In this document: positions 10,671 to 23,640 of the stretch, piece after piece | How positions within the stretch are numbered: position 1 is the stretch's first letter | Layout of the letters: every line of letters begins with the position of its first letter | Assembly: GCF_029227915.1 (NCBI RefSeq) | Contig: NC_079881.1 | Location: 7,130,001 to 7,194,000 of the forward strand | Length of the DNA: 64,000 bases | Source of the DNA: Hydractinia symbiolongicarpus | Taxonomy: Eukaryota > Cnidaria > Hydrozoa > Anthoathecata > Hydractiniidae | Direction of reading: 5' to 3' | Translations under genes and position numbers: made by a program | Notes under the pieces: generated by a model | Databases searched by the model: none | What the model saw: only the letters and a program-made list of their open reading frames with translations | Told to the model about the DNA's origin: nothing

Positions 10671-11658
10671 TAATGTTTCATTTGAACGAGAACTGCTTAT
10701 GTAGAAACAATTCACCACCACAAATGAAATATTAAAGTATTGGCATATAGCAGCATAAAAAATGCAGTGAAAATGGAGTCATCATCATTATAGTACCTGC
10801 AATCAAGATGTGTATAATCAATTGGTGGCATGGTTGCGTGTGTTCCAAAATGACATTCTTGGTTTTGAACAGCTCAGATACTACGTGTCTTATTCTGTAC
10901 TTTCAATGCCTTTTCATGAATGAGATAATAATTTACGTTGTTTGGCTACACCTTGTTTGTCATTTTTCCTTAAATGGATGCTTTCCAAATAAGATAAAGT
11001 CAGATTCTAAAATGGGAAGCATTACTTTGTTTTTTAAAGAAATGACGCAAATCTGAGTTTTATCTTGATGTCACCAACACAAAATCAACGAGTAAGCGAT
11101 GTGCAAGTTACATGATCTAATAGAACAGAAAAGGAAATTCAAAAATGGCTGCATAATGTTAGCAAACAAGTTTAGAGAAAAATAGTTTTTTTTTCATTAA
11201 GAAATCACACAAAGTACAGTGTCGGTACATCAAGACGCAAAGAAATTTTAAACAAGAAACTTTCCATTTTATGAATTTTAAGATATAAGTTGCCAACTTA
11301 TGTTTTTAGGAAACTTGCTGAACAGAAAGTTATAGATATATATATACAAAAACATTTATGTTAAAAATAAAATTTTTTAAAATAAATTTTTAACATAGTT
11401 TTTTAGTTTAATTATAAACAGGGCAAGCTATTCTTAAAATATTAAATTTCGTTATTATTCAAACAGAGGGGTAAAAGAAAAGCTTACGGTTCCTTGTTAC
11501 CCGTCTGGATTTTGCAAGCGGGCAATACGGGTTTTAGGCATTCTGATTAATTTAGCGCTCTTGTCGACGGGAAGCGGTATTACCAGTCGTCAAGAAAAAT
11601 GAAAGCGTTAAATGTAAATAAGTACGAAAAAACAAGCTTCAAGAAGCATTGAAATGAT

Positions 11659-11835
11659 TATACAGTTGAACTCATGTAATTCGACACTTCAGGGGGTCTC
11701 ACGATTTGGTCGAATTACATGAGTTGTTGAATTAAAGGGGTTTTGTTGTTTCATTCTGAAGGGACTGAAGAATTTAGTCGATTTACATGATTTGTCGATT
11801 TATGGGAGGTCAATTTGCATGAGTTCAACTGTATA
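11659..11835. mobile_element. Palindromic MITE, 177 bp
   Basis: The ends are inverted copies: TATACAGTTGAACTCATG at the left and CATGAGTTCAACTGTATA at the right. The interior repeats GTCGAATTACATGAG-type words in both orientations, so the element could fold into one long imperfect hairpin. It has no coding capacity. TA at the very ends would fit a Tc1/mariner-type target, which I infer. Confidence 0.65.
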
Positions 11836-14800
11836 TCTAACTCCAAAATACATTTATCGATAAAAACATTCTTATAGGATAGAAACAACAACAATGTCAA
11901 GTTTAACTGTTAGAATTCGAGTACTTCTTTGCACTTAATTTCGCAAATTCTAAACTTTCAAAAAAATGTTCAAAAACTCAAATCTAACATTTTACGAACG
12001 AATGTTGGCTATGCCTATTAGTGCTGTTAACTGAATAATAAAAAAAATTTTTTTGGCTAATCACAAGAAATCCTTACTACCCTTAGTTTTAACATATTGA
12101 CGCTTGAACACTTATCAATGTATTTCTAAAGGCTCACTCGACTAGGCGGAACATCAGAACAAAACGATTGCCAGGATTTTAATTGGCTGGCGATCATTTC
12201 CCGTCCGCTATCAATACGAATATCAACTCATAAACAATCCTAAACATATTATTACTTTACTAAAATCGCGTTGAGGCTTTAGCTGAAAGTTTTCCCCCAC
12301 GAATTTAACACGACTATGAATCCATAGAGAACTTTGGTATCGATATTTTTATCGGGATATTCCAATTTTGTTCAATTGACTAGGTTTCACATTAAGCAAT
12401 TAAATTTAATGATAACAGAAGAGAGACAGATAAGAAGGAACTTCATTGTCGGAATTCTTTGCGGAAAAAACATCGCCTTCTTTTGCAAAATCGAGAACTT
12501 TAATTCAAGCAAAATCACAAACAAGTATTTTCCCGCGATTTTTATTTTCACAAATTCTCCATTATCGGACAATTAACTTTTATTCCCTCGATGTAGCTTT
12601 TTTGTTAGTAAATGCACGGACAAGGTTACGGTCGATAAACGTCGCGTTGTCTATTTCATTAAAAAAGTTTTTAGCGCCTTTTTCAAGAAATTAACAAAAA
12701 ACAACTTATGATGAGATGAACATCAAATTTTAAGAAGTTTTTGTAAGTGCAGCTTTTTTGTTGTTAACTATTTTCCGGGTTTTAATGGTAAAAAGATGTT
12801 TTTTTTACAAATTTATTGGGTAAAACTTTGTTTATTTAGCTGTAGCTATGCTTATTCTTTATCGAAAAATTTTCTTAATGTATGCAACTGAACAACAACG
12901 AAGAAAATATCATATTTAGCTCTTTAAAAGCTAATTACAACTTATTTTTCTATCCGGGGCAAAAATGCGTTAATTATTGTTACATATGTGTCTTCCTAAA
13001 AAGCGGCGTAACACCACTTTGTTGTTTTTTATCGCAAATTCTTATAAGCTTAAAAATTAGTTTCATTAGCCTAAATTTTCAATTGAACTAGGTTCCGATA
13101 ACGTGTGTTTACTATACTCCAGTGGCTATAAGTGTATTTTTCCAGGGACCATATGACTACAGCAGAGTAGTACAGGGCAAAGATGCACGAAATACAAATG
13201 CAGGAAGTATATACGACAGAGGTATGTTTCTATGGACTAACAACTAGTTTAATTCTTATCCATATAAAAATTAAGAGTGCGCGTTGTGTAGAGAAATCAT
13301 GAAGAAATCATTCCAAATGTAATGTGGGAGGCTAACTAGAAAATGGTCAGCTCATTCGAAGTAAAAACTTTAGCGTTTGCTTACCTTTAAATGTCGCCAT
13401 TTTTGTTTCAGTTTTGTTGTTAACACAATTCTATTGCAGTATTAAAATAATATCATTTTACTTTTCTTATTGAAACAGCTAATATAATTTCGCGTGAACA
13501 GATCCCGATACGAAACTCGTTTCATACAACGATCTCTATTCATAACGTGTAAGCAAGATCAAAATCTAGCGTATTTTACTTCTTCATCAACTGAATAATT
13601 TGATTTTGCTAAACCGTAAATACTTCGCGAGTTTTATGTACCTTGAAATTTTCTTTGCGCTTTCGACGCAACTCATAAAACGTATGTGTAAATACGGTTC
13701 TGGACAATATATTTTTAACGGAATAAAAGAGGAAATAAGGACCCTGATTTTTAGGCTCATTATATAAGCTGTGCTATGCCCAATCGAAATCCCACAAAAA
13801 TTTTCAAGATGGTAGCTGTATTTAACAATAATTCTTTGCTAAACAAGCAGTTTAAAACATTAAGGCTCGGCTTAGCATTTAGTTTTTTTACAGTCGTGCC
13901 AAGTCGTAACGGGGCGTGCGGCACGTGTCGTTTCAATACGGCTGGATTTTGGTTTTATAAGGCGTCCTGAGTCGAACTAAGTAAAGAATTGTGAATTCGA
14001 TTCGGCACTGCACGAATTATGATATTGACCATACCAACGTTAAGTTGGCTAGTTTTTTTCCTTGCGTTTTTAGATTCTGACTAAACATAATCGATAACTT
14101 TATAAATGCGAGGATGTTAGAAAGTGCTTCACGATTTTAGCTACTAGTTTGAAGTATTATTTCATTTATTGTTTCTAGTAACTTTAAAAAATATTTAAAC
14201 ATTTTTTTGCCTTTAACACGCAACAGTGAACCATTTAAGAAATCGAATTTGCTCCTAACTTTGTGACTGCTTGAACTTTGAAGAAAAAAATCGCTAACGC
14301 GCGAATTCATTTGTAGTTTAAAGTTTTGTGTATAGCAAACGTTTTCTAATTTTAAAAATTTAAAGCAGAAAGTTGCATGCTAAATTTTGTACATTATTTT
14401 TTCACTTTACGCAGGAATATGATATCGTCGAAAATCTGATTACTGGATAAAATTTTTAATACAACTTTGTTTTTTTACTAATAGCGTGAATTGAAAGTAT
14501 TAAACAAATCCGTAATATAACACAACATTTACATATTATGTAAAACACTACAAATAATAATAAAAATCGTACATAAATATTTAAAAGGAAAGGCTGTGCA
14601 TTTTGTTGTTACAAAAATTCAGTTTTGACAAAAGTAAAGGTTGTCTATGAGATGGTAAAAAAGGAAACAAATACTCTATGGTATTAGATTAAAACGCACT
14701 ACAAATGATTACTTGCTATTTGCCAAATGCGAGGTATTTTCAAAACGATTGAAACCATAAAAGTAATAAAAAGTAAAAATTTTTCTACTAAATCATTAGC

Positions 14801-15747
14801 ATATCACATATAAAATATGAAATCATTTTTGTCTCCTCAAAAGAAGCTAATAAAAAGCCTTAACAAAAAAAATCAACTTGACAAACTCCTCGTGGTAGAA
14901 TCTTAAACCTTTGAAATATTCTAGAAAACATAGGCTCTTTCTGTCATCACATACTCACATAGAAGTGCACCAAGACCTAAATATACATTCTAACCTTTAT
15001 GTTATTTTCAACATATATATATGACGTAGCAAAAACCTATATATAAATTCGAGAGTTTATTTGGATAAATGAATTAATTAAAAAAGAATTAAATTCCACA
15101 ATATTACGTGGATTTTATTTAAAAAAACTACTTAAAAAAATTACGTATATATAATAAAAATGACATAGTAATGACAATGTTGTTAAGCGTTGTCAGATAG
15201 GTCAGTATTTAGTAGCTACAAGAAGGTGGAATGTGTTCTGTCATATTTATAACTCTTAAAGACATTTAATTTTTTTCTTTACTTGGTTCACTTGTCAGAA
15301 AAAACACAGAATCTTTGCTTATACTGTGTTGGTATGAAAACAGAATCTTGACTTATACTCTTTTTTGTATACATAAAATTGTGTATCCTAAACAATCCAG
15401 ATTGAGATAGGATAAACAATATGGATCCTATATTGGCACATGTTTCACTCACTTGGTTTTTCTTTAAAAAATTCTGTTAATTAATTTATTAGGTGTCATT
15501 TTACCTGTACTTATAATATATTAAGCCATACATAAATAAGTAAATAAATAAATAAAATCCGTTAAATGATCCATTAAATATTTAATGAGATTGTTACTAA
15601 TAGCAGCAATCTTTGTGCATTAGAGCAAATTAATAATTAATATTAGCACTGTATGTAGCATTAAATTATAATATTTAAATCAAATACCATAGTATGTCAT
15701 CTATTGTGAAAGTTATCAGTGATTGACACATCACTGGTAAATGTCAA

Positions 15748-18580
15748 TCAACCAAGTGACATTAGCGAATGTCCAGTTGAAGCGGATCTCTGTGATGATC
15801 TTTCACCATTGTAACTGCTGTGACTCATATACCAAGTGGGTAAATTTTCGTTGCCAGCTTTTAGCAAGTTCTGGTTGCATAGCAATCGTACTTTATACCC
15901 AAATAATCCCGAAACTGTTATGAACCCAATAACAATACATATAGTACTCATGAAGTATTCCCTTACAAAGTTTTCCCCGGGTATAAGAAAATACGCGGGC
16001 AAAAATATCGACCACGCAATGCAAGTAACGTAGAGCGTGATTCCAATGTGCTTTGCTTCGTTGTAATTTTTGGGGTATTTCCTTGTCTTGAACGCAAGCA
16101 CTGTGCATGCAGACATAAAAAAAACACTTGTAGCCAAATTCAAAAACATCAAAACGGGACTGCCTGCTCCTGCACAATGTATCATGATGTATTCCCTATT
16201 CGCAGAAATGTCTTCGATAGGCTTAGGTACATTAGACAAAAACCAGACCCCAACAAGCAAAATCTGAACAAAAATTATACCAAGAGAAAGAAGAAGAAGA
16301 GATCTCGAACTAACCATAGCTGGTCGTGATACAGATGTTTTAGCATGTGTGAAGATTCTAAATATGCGATGCACTTTTAGAAATAACGGAGCATAACAAC
16401 ACAAGAATGACACACCTGGTAGTCCTTCTCGAAAGAGACAGACCGGTAGTGTTGGCTTAGTTAGAAATAAAAAGGGACAAATAAATATCATGGTGATACC
16501 AAAGAGAATAAGATAGCAAAGGTCTCTTCCCGATGCTCTGATCACCCGGAATTTATCATATCTTATGAAGAAGCCTACAACACAAGCGACACAACACAAT
16601 CCAACAACACAGGCAATAGCAACACAATTTGGCAGTACCTTGCCATTGAAAGTAATGAACCTTTTTGATAATGGTGAACATTCACTAAGAAATAAATTCG
16701 CTTTATCTGTTTTCTTGCATGGGAAACAGGAATTGTTACGAACTATGTTGTTGCTTGGGCATTTTAAACATCTCCAACAGCACATTTTTCTTTGTGGATG
16801 AGAGTCTTTTTCTTGGATATATCCCAATGGACAGACCTCACTGCATATACTTCTCATTGGGTGTTCCCCTGTAGTTTCGTTAAACCATTTTGCAGTGATA
16901 CTAAAATCATTTTTAATCAACTTGAAATGCTTTCCTACTTGATAGACTTTTTCGGAATTTCCAATAAGCACATTTTTAAATGTTCCATTTACTTTTGAAT
17001 ATTGATAAAAATTATATATCTGCTGATGAAGACCAGTTCTAGGTATAATGTTGCCGGATTTTGTTATAGAAATTGATCTAGTATTAAAAGCGAATTGATA
17101 CAAACGAGAATTAAAGTTTGCGAAATGTCGAATTGGATTAAATGTGCAATTTGTACCATTTGCAAACTCGGATTTGGGATTATAATAACAAATATCCGAT
17201 ATTGCATAGTGACTAATTTTACCAATAGAATGGGCAGCATCAATGATAGTTGCTATTGGTGTTTCTGAGTCGTAATGCTCGTTAGATAACCTTTCGTCAC
17301 CGGTACAGTTGTTTGGATATTTAGGAGTCTTTCTCGAAAGTACGTTACATTGGAAAAACCGTTCCCAGGCTTTTTTAAAGTACAATTTGGAGTTTGATGT
17401 AAGACGTTGATTTAAATAATATTCCTTAAAACCTTTATTATCCTTGTAGGGAATCTTTATGCTTATTATGCCTACAGCATGTTGTTCAATGCCGTCTACA
17501 ACCTCCGCCATATTTGTGCAACCGTACATACATAAAATGTAAAATCGAGAAGTTAAGTTATGCTGACCCAAAGACTTAATAAAGTTTCGAGTATCAGTCT
17601 TTGTTGTAAACAAAACAATCACCTTGATCTTTGGATCTGTGTCTAGGCTATAGATAGTATTCTCAAAATCCGTCTTTTGTGGATTGCTAGGCAAGGATTT
17701 GCTTTCAGCAAGGCATGCTTTAATAATGTGTAAATAGGTGGCAAAAATAGCTGCATCTTTTTCCCCGTTGTAGCTAAACGAACTCACCATACTGATGTAA
17801 TTCCATCCCATACGTTTTAAGAAATTAAGAGCAACGTTCATGCGTATAAGAGCAGATGGTACATTTCGAAGCATGAATCCTTTACTTAAACCATGCTTTC
17901 GGAAGTCAACGTATGTTGCAGAATAACTAATCACCAGTGTTTTAAACGTGCCTGTCAAGATACTATTGATGTAAGAGCTCTCAGATGAGTATGAACCAAT
18001 GATAAATGGGACTTTTTGCAAAAACGAATCCAGAACAGCATTTTTGCCTGCGTTTATATTATTACAGTCTGCTACATCGTACGCCATTTTATATCCATTT
18101 AGGTCATTCTTTTCATTGATTTTATCCACTGCATACCGTAAGGCGCTTGCCATCATAAATCCAGATTGATAATTTAATTTGTTTTCTTCGTTTAAAATTT
18201 CCATGATTCCAGTTATTCGAAAGGTACCGTTTCCTTTAAAGAAGTAAAGGTGAAAGTAAATGTTTGGAAAGATTGGTAGCTGCAAGATTTTTGCCACCAA
18301 TGGTTATCTCTCACGTAGTACTTATAAATCGTGCATCAAATGATAACAGCATTAATTATTGTTGATGTCAGAATTTCATTAAATTATATTTTTTAAATAT
18401 CAGTTATTTTATATTTATGGAGACACTTACGTGAAAATTTATAATGAGAGTTTATTCAACAAGAAAAAGTATATCTTCTATTTAAACGCCGATCTTTGAT
18501 ACTACGAAAAACTTACCTGACAAAATAACAGAAACAACCAGCTGGCAAGTTAAAGATATTATCACAAAAATTGAGAACAT
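15748..18580 (-). CDS. mGluR-like class C G-protein-coupled receptor, complete
   Basis: The CDS is join(18580..18517, 18233..15748) on the minus strand, 849 aa. The 64-nt exon 1 encodes a clean signal peptide (Met-Phe-Ser then a hydrophobic core) and ends in phase 1 (G before GTAAGT). Exon 2 starts after TTTAAAG and restores Gly22. The Venus-flytrap domain spans about 25-460, with a Ser pair at 104-105 and SYSAT at 124-128, matching the mGluR amino-acid-binding region, and an LCMYGCTN motif. The cysteine-rich domain is at about 485-545 (CCWRCLKC, CFPC). Seven helices lie at about 555-800, with RASGRDLCY after TM1, a Cys at the top of TM3 pairing with the loop-2 Cys, and FKTRKYPKNYNEAK before TM6, all mGluR-like. 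A short 45-aa tail follows. It probably senses an extracellular small molecule, such as an amino acid, at the cell surface. AATAAA lies about 260 bases past the stop (15,485-15,490). Confidence 0.88.
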
Positions 18581-20068
18581 CTTTTCAGCTTCGTTAAACC
18601 TGAAAATATTTTTTTAATAAAATAGGATGTTAGTTCTTCATTTATATATAGTATATTTTATAAATAAAATGTCTAAAACAGAAACTATCGAATATAAAAG
18701 CGATAGAAAAAGGTTATTAGAATATTTGGTTTGCTTTTAAATTAATTACTTCCGATTGCATGGGAAAATTGCTACAAAAATTGGAAAAGAAAATAACAAA
18801 ACCTTAAAGTATTCTTGACGTCAATTTGTTTACTACTTGGCAAACAAGACAAAATTAGAAAGTGCTGGTAAAAACAAAATAATCGATCTTACCTTGCTTG
18901 TGCCACAAATTACACTTTGGTATTTCAATTTAAAGTTGTTTAAGATCGAATTTGAAAGCAAGACTTCCAATTGGTGACATTTAACCTGTTATTCTAATCC
19001 ATTTAATACGTCAAGTTTCTTTCACATTTGACCTTTTAATCGTTCTTTATAACTTTACTAATAGGCCTACGATATGACTAGGGTTATTTGTCACTTTCTG
19101 ACATCTTTGACAATGAGATCCCCATTATGAATAGTGTGTGGGAAAAAGAAATATTTAATTTAATATAAAATAAATGTTTAATAACGTTGGGTATTTCTGT
19201 TTCTCTTGCATCAAGAAATGTGTCATTGCAGTGGTAAAAGATATGATCAAAGATGACTAAAAGTGATGAAAAGTGAGGTGAAATATTAGCAAATTGTTTA
19301 GTCAACAAGATACACACGTTTTGATATGTGGTAATAAACCGACTTGGGGTTATAAATTGACATTTCCTGCATAAGTCTGATTGGCGGTGCCGCAGCTTTT
19401 TGTAAACAAATTTTCTAAAGCTATAGCGAAAGAATGATAAACTCTGGAATTTTGGGTATCAAAATAGATAAGCTGTGTTTTACTGAAGAAAAATTTCAGC
19501 ACTTTAAATTCATGTCAAAATGATCAAAAAATTTAACACGTATTGATTTAGTTATGAATAGCCGTATTAATTGTCTATCCAAAGGTAATAAGAATTTTTT
19601 ATGAATGTTAAGATAAAAAAAAATGTTCTTGGGATAGTGTTTTATTTACTAATACTTTGATTGATAAAACGTGTGTGTAACCTCGCTTGTTAACCACGCC
19701 CCAAAGTAAATTGATTTATTTAAACAGACTTTTTAGTTATGGTAGGATCATTGTAAGTATATCTTGCTTGTACATGGCGACATTTTTTATAATAGCATGT
19801 GCGGTTTTACTGGATTTAACTGACTGGGAGACGTTTTAATTTTTAAACAAAATTGGCGTAGTTGCTAAAAAAATCATTGAACCCGAAAACGATTGATTCG
19901 TAAAATGCCCTATTTCTTGTCTTCGTTGTCTGTTAGGCGTAAATTGTTCCAAAAGTTATTGTTTCCACCAAAGTTTGACACAGATAATAAACAGCCATAC
20001 TGAAAAACATAATCAAGATGTTCACTTTGCGTGACGTAAAAGATACCAATTTAGGTCAAGCTAGTGTG

Positions 20069-20086
20069 TGAGTGAGTGAGTGAGTG
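20069..20086 (+). repeat. (GAGT)n microsatellite
   Basis: Four to five copies of GAGT/GTGA in an otherwise AT-rich spacer. Confidence 0.7.
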
Positions 20087-21260
20087 GAAAAATAATGTCC
20101 TTTGGGATTCTCGCCTAATGACTGCCTCCTTCTCCCCTCCGTTAGTATGTCACATAAGCGACAGAGATACGTATAGCATTGCTCTAACTTGCTTCTCTGC
20201 AACACAAACCGATTAGGGATCAGTAGATGGCATCAAATGGGCTGACAACAGTGCACTCTAAGTACATCGGAGTCGGTACCCGAACCTGAAACATTATGAT
20301 TACAAGCTGAATAGGAATGCGTTAAATAGGTAAACGCTTCTTATGAAAAAAGGGGGATAAAAATAGCTTCCAAACGACACTTTGTGGGGCTACTTCTATC
20401 AAATAAAAAGATATATATTTGCACAGATTTTTTTAATATTTTTAGCAAAAAATGTTTTGGAACGTGAAAAAATTTTATTGTTCCTTTCACCGAACAATCA
20501 GGGTGAACTGATGTATTAGTTTGTAATAGAATATATAGTTAGCCGATGCAGGATAATTAGACTTTGCGCATAGTATAATTAGCTGTTAAATATTGTTGTA
20601 TTTTAACATTGAAAATTAGTTACAATAATAATTGAGAACTGGGATACTCAATGATTTGTTTACCACATAATTCTTCGTTTTCAAGGTCTACTTTTAATTT
20701 TAAAATCTTCAGGCTGATGACGAAAATTTTCAAGCCGCAGCGCTAAATTGCTGAAAAATAGGATTTAGCGCTGCTTCACCCCCTTTTAAACCAGAGCGCA
20801 GGGTAAATTTTAAATTTTCAAAATAAGCATTCCTCACCACGCAAGTATGCAAACACATGACATGAGCGCATATATGACATACACAGGTTTAAAAATATTT
20901 TATAAACATTGATGATTTTTCTTTGGAACTCCAACAAAACGAGGATCTTGTTTACAGTTTTAAAAGAATGAAAATATAAATAAATATAGGTAAAGTTAAG
21001 ATGATATTTACATTGGCATTTGTACACAATAGCCTTGTTTTTTATTTTTGCATTTGCAGACTTTAAGATCAGCAGCAGATAAGACAGCTTTCAATGCTGA
21101 ATTTGACACATATTTCAATCTCTTCTTTCTGTGTAACACACATTCTTGGGACAGGGGTAGTTCTCTGCTGATACAGTCAATGCAAAAGGCGTGTACTCAT
21201 CTTCAGTTTTGCGAATTTGTAATTCTCATTTTTATCAGTTGCGCTATGAATTCTCAATGA

Positions 21261-21510
21261 ATATTATTATTCCGAACATTTATACAGGATAGCCACTTCA
21301 GTGTTTGGAAACACTGTTATCAATGCAGATCCTGTGTTCTGAATTTTTACATTAATTATACACCTGCGATACCTACCTAATTTCCCTCACATGGCGTGGG
21401 TTGATCCGTAAATGTGGTAAAGGCACTTACTAAACATGCCTGCGCTGTGGACCGAACCACGGACCGTGTGATTACGAAGCAACCTCCATAACCACAAGGC
21501 CACGCGCCAT
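21261..21510 (-). mobile_element. tRNA-derived SINE
   Basis: Read on the minus strand it opens with a tRNA-like head: TGGCCTTGTGGTTA (complement of 21,489-21,502) fits the A box and GGTTCGGTCC (complement of 21,449-21,458) fits the B box, 44 bases apart. It ends in an AATAATAATAT-type tail. A shorter copy with the same 3' part (CCACTT..CCTGTAT..CGGAATAATAAT on this strand) lies at 33,650-33,760. Confidence 0.6.
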
Positions 21511-22686
21511 ATCAATATCAATTAAGCTTGCTGAAAACTCCAATGGAACTCTCTTCTGTGATATAAGTCAGTCCATTAATCACCGGAGAGCTCTAAGGGG
21601 CGGTTAATGAAAAGTGGCCGCTAAATTAGGCACTAACTTTATGCGAGTTATACATTACAACTGAACAGATTTGTTTAAATGCCCAAACAAGTTTAATACC
21701 TGGTGCAGTGTCTAAAATCCTTCTGTTACTGTATTTCCTCAAACGATTTTCATAACAAAGAATTACTTCCAATTTTTGACAAAATCGGAACACTGGGTCT
21801 AAGTTTCTCTTTTATAAACTCGCATTCGAATGTGAATCTAACCTCCTGACATGACGCATTGAGCAAAATGGTAGCTGAAAGTGCCATTGCATTCTCTGTT
21901 ATGTAAAATTGCTTTTTGAGCCTCACTGGCGAAATTCAGTGGTTTAAAACTATTTTTAAAACAATTCATAGGAATATTGTCATAGAAACCTAATGCTGAA
22001 TCAATCATTCAGGGACAGTTAGCTGATAAGATTCATTTAAAAAATTTAACGCTTCTTTTAATCTGCCTTTGTCAATCATCCATTTAAATAGCCATTAAGT
22101 TATTATGGCATTTCCAGCTGATTAATAGTGTATTTTTTAAATGAATAATGCTTCAACGAAAGGTCATACAATTTTTATTAAAATTAAGTTCTACAAAATC
22201 AAAATCAAAAATAACAAAAAATATTAAATCCAATCTAGTTAGGTGTCCGCCTAAGAATATTTTCATATCACAAAAAAACTGTTGAAAAATAATGTCGCAG
22301 GCACCAAACAAGATGACCATATTTTCATTGCGTTTTGTATCCATTTAAAAAAGAAGGTTAGACGTGAAGTTTTCACTTTCAAATTATTTATCATGACAGT
22401 TGAAGTACACAGAATTGATTGTAATTCTACTAGGACACTCTCTCTTGTTCAACAATATAAATAATTATTCTTCTTCGTTATACTTTTATAAACACCGCTC
22501 GACTTGAAACAAAAACGGCAAAGATATTCTTTTACTTTCTTCGCTAAACTTTCATTCTATGCGAAGTTAATCCTGCTTTGTACCATGCTATTTTGACCCG
22601 CATATAATTTAAACAATTTTGTTAAGGCGGAAAATTATAATTAGTTTAAAGGAACAGTATAAACTGACATTTGTTCATCTATTAAA

Positions 22687-22765
22687 ATGGATGAAACGCA
22701 CCTGTTTACACGATTCGTGGTTGTGGCTGTCATATTAGCAGCAGTAGAACAACCTCGTTCCCAGG
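22687..22765 (+). CDS. Orphan signal-peptide-like exon with phase-1 donor
   Basis: ATG plus 25 codons form a signal-peptide pattern: a short polar start (MDETHLFTRF), then hydrophobic VVVAVILAAV, then a polar end. It finishes as CAG-G before GTATGT, the same phase-1 ending as the leader exons of all five receptors here. It lies on the strand opposite to those receptors, and no matching second exon is present on the plus strand up to the window end. It could be a leftover leader exon from an inverted duplication, the first exon of a distant gene, or chance. Confidence 0.3.
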
Positions 22766-23640
22766 GTATGTTGCCGTTTTTGATTTCTTTTTGTGGTAGC
22801 AGCAGTCATTATTGGCCGCTTCTTTATAAAATTTCAAGAGAACTGGGGACGAAGATGAGCGAAAAAAGAAGAAAAAAACTTTGCTTAGCAGGTCAAAAAG
22901 CATTGTTAAAGGAGTTTAGTTTAATTTTACAATAGATTTTTTCATAAAACATAAAATATTTTCGACATTCTTTTGATCTTCAGAGAACACTAGTTGTCAC
23001 AAATGAATGAAAAAGATTTAATTCTGCAATGGTCATCGCAAAATTTACGTGGTGCGATTTCGCTAAGACCATTTTTATGTATGTGGACATCAAGCTTGTG
23101 GTGCTCGCTTAAACATTAATTTAAAATTTGTAGGTTTGATAACACCATATTAGATGCTCATCGATCTTCCTATTTTTTAAGAATTAAAAGCTTATCTAAC
23201 AATTCTAGGCTAGAAAAATATTAAAATATACATAACGGCCGTTATTGCAAAATCGATATAAATATCGATATCTTCCACCTTTTTTAATTTAACAAAAAAT
23301 TATTGCTAGCCTTGTTCCAAATAAACAAAACAGCTAGGAAGAAATATTAAAAAAATCTGCATATTATACTCGTACTATAGTATTAGCTACAAAAAAGTTA
23401 AAAAAACAACGAACTAATCATCTACAAATTCTAAGAAGTAAAAACATTCTTTCAAAATCCATGTGATTCCAACTTTTCCAGCATTCTTCCCATGGACAGT
23501 CTCAGGCGTCAGTCCTAGAAAAGCTGTTACTAGAAATCGAAAAGTTTGACTTGTGTGAGATTACATCCCACTCTGTACGAAAATTTGGTTAACTTTTCGG
23601 AACAAGCACACATCAATAGTCATTCTTATTTCATTTTACA

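Larger units (their letters stand above)
10431..15747. other. Intergenic, no gene seen
   Basis: About 5.3 kb between two receptor genes. It holds a polypyrimidine (TTC-rich) tract at 10,575-10,670, a palindromic MITE (11,659-11,835) and AT-rich sequence. Short ORFs at 12.3-14.0 kb have no recognisable domain, no splice context and no repeat match, so I treat them as chance. Confidence 0.5.
18581..23640. other. Intergenic, no complete gene seen
   Basis: About 5 kb between receptor genes. It contains a (GAGT)n microsatellite (20,069-20,086), a tRNA-derived SINE (21,261-21,510) and an orphan signal-peptide-like exon on the plus strand (22,687-22,765). No long ORF on either strand has protein-like composition. 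Confidence 0.5.

Noticed and set aside
13776-13970. Plus-strand ORF with a CGTC segment
   Set aside because: 64 codons, no recognisable domain, no splice or poly(A) evidence.
15836-16998. Several plus-strand ORFs of 65-93 codons
   Set aside because: All are antisense to the seven-helix and cysteine-rich exon of the receptor at 15,748-18,580.
20093-20330. Possible pol III B box on the minus strand (GGTTCGGGTACC)
   Set aside because: No A box at a suitable distance and no second copy in the window.
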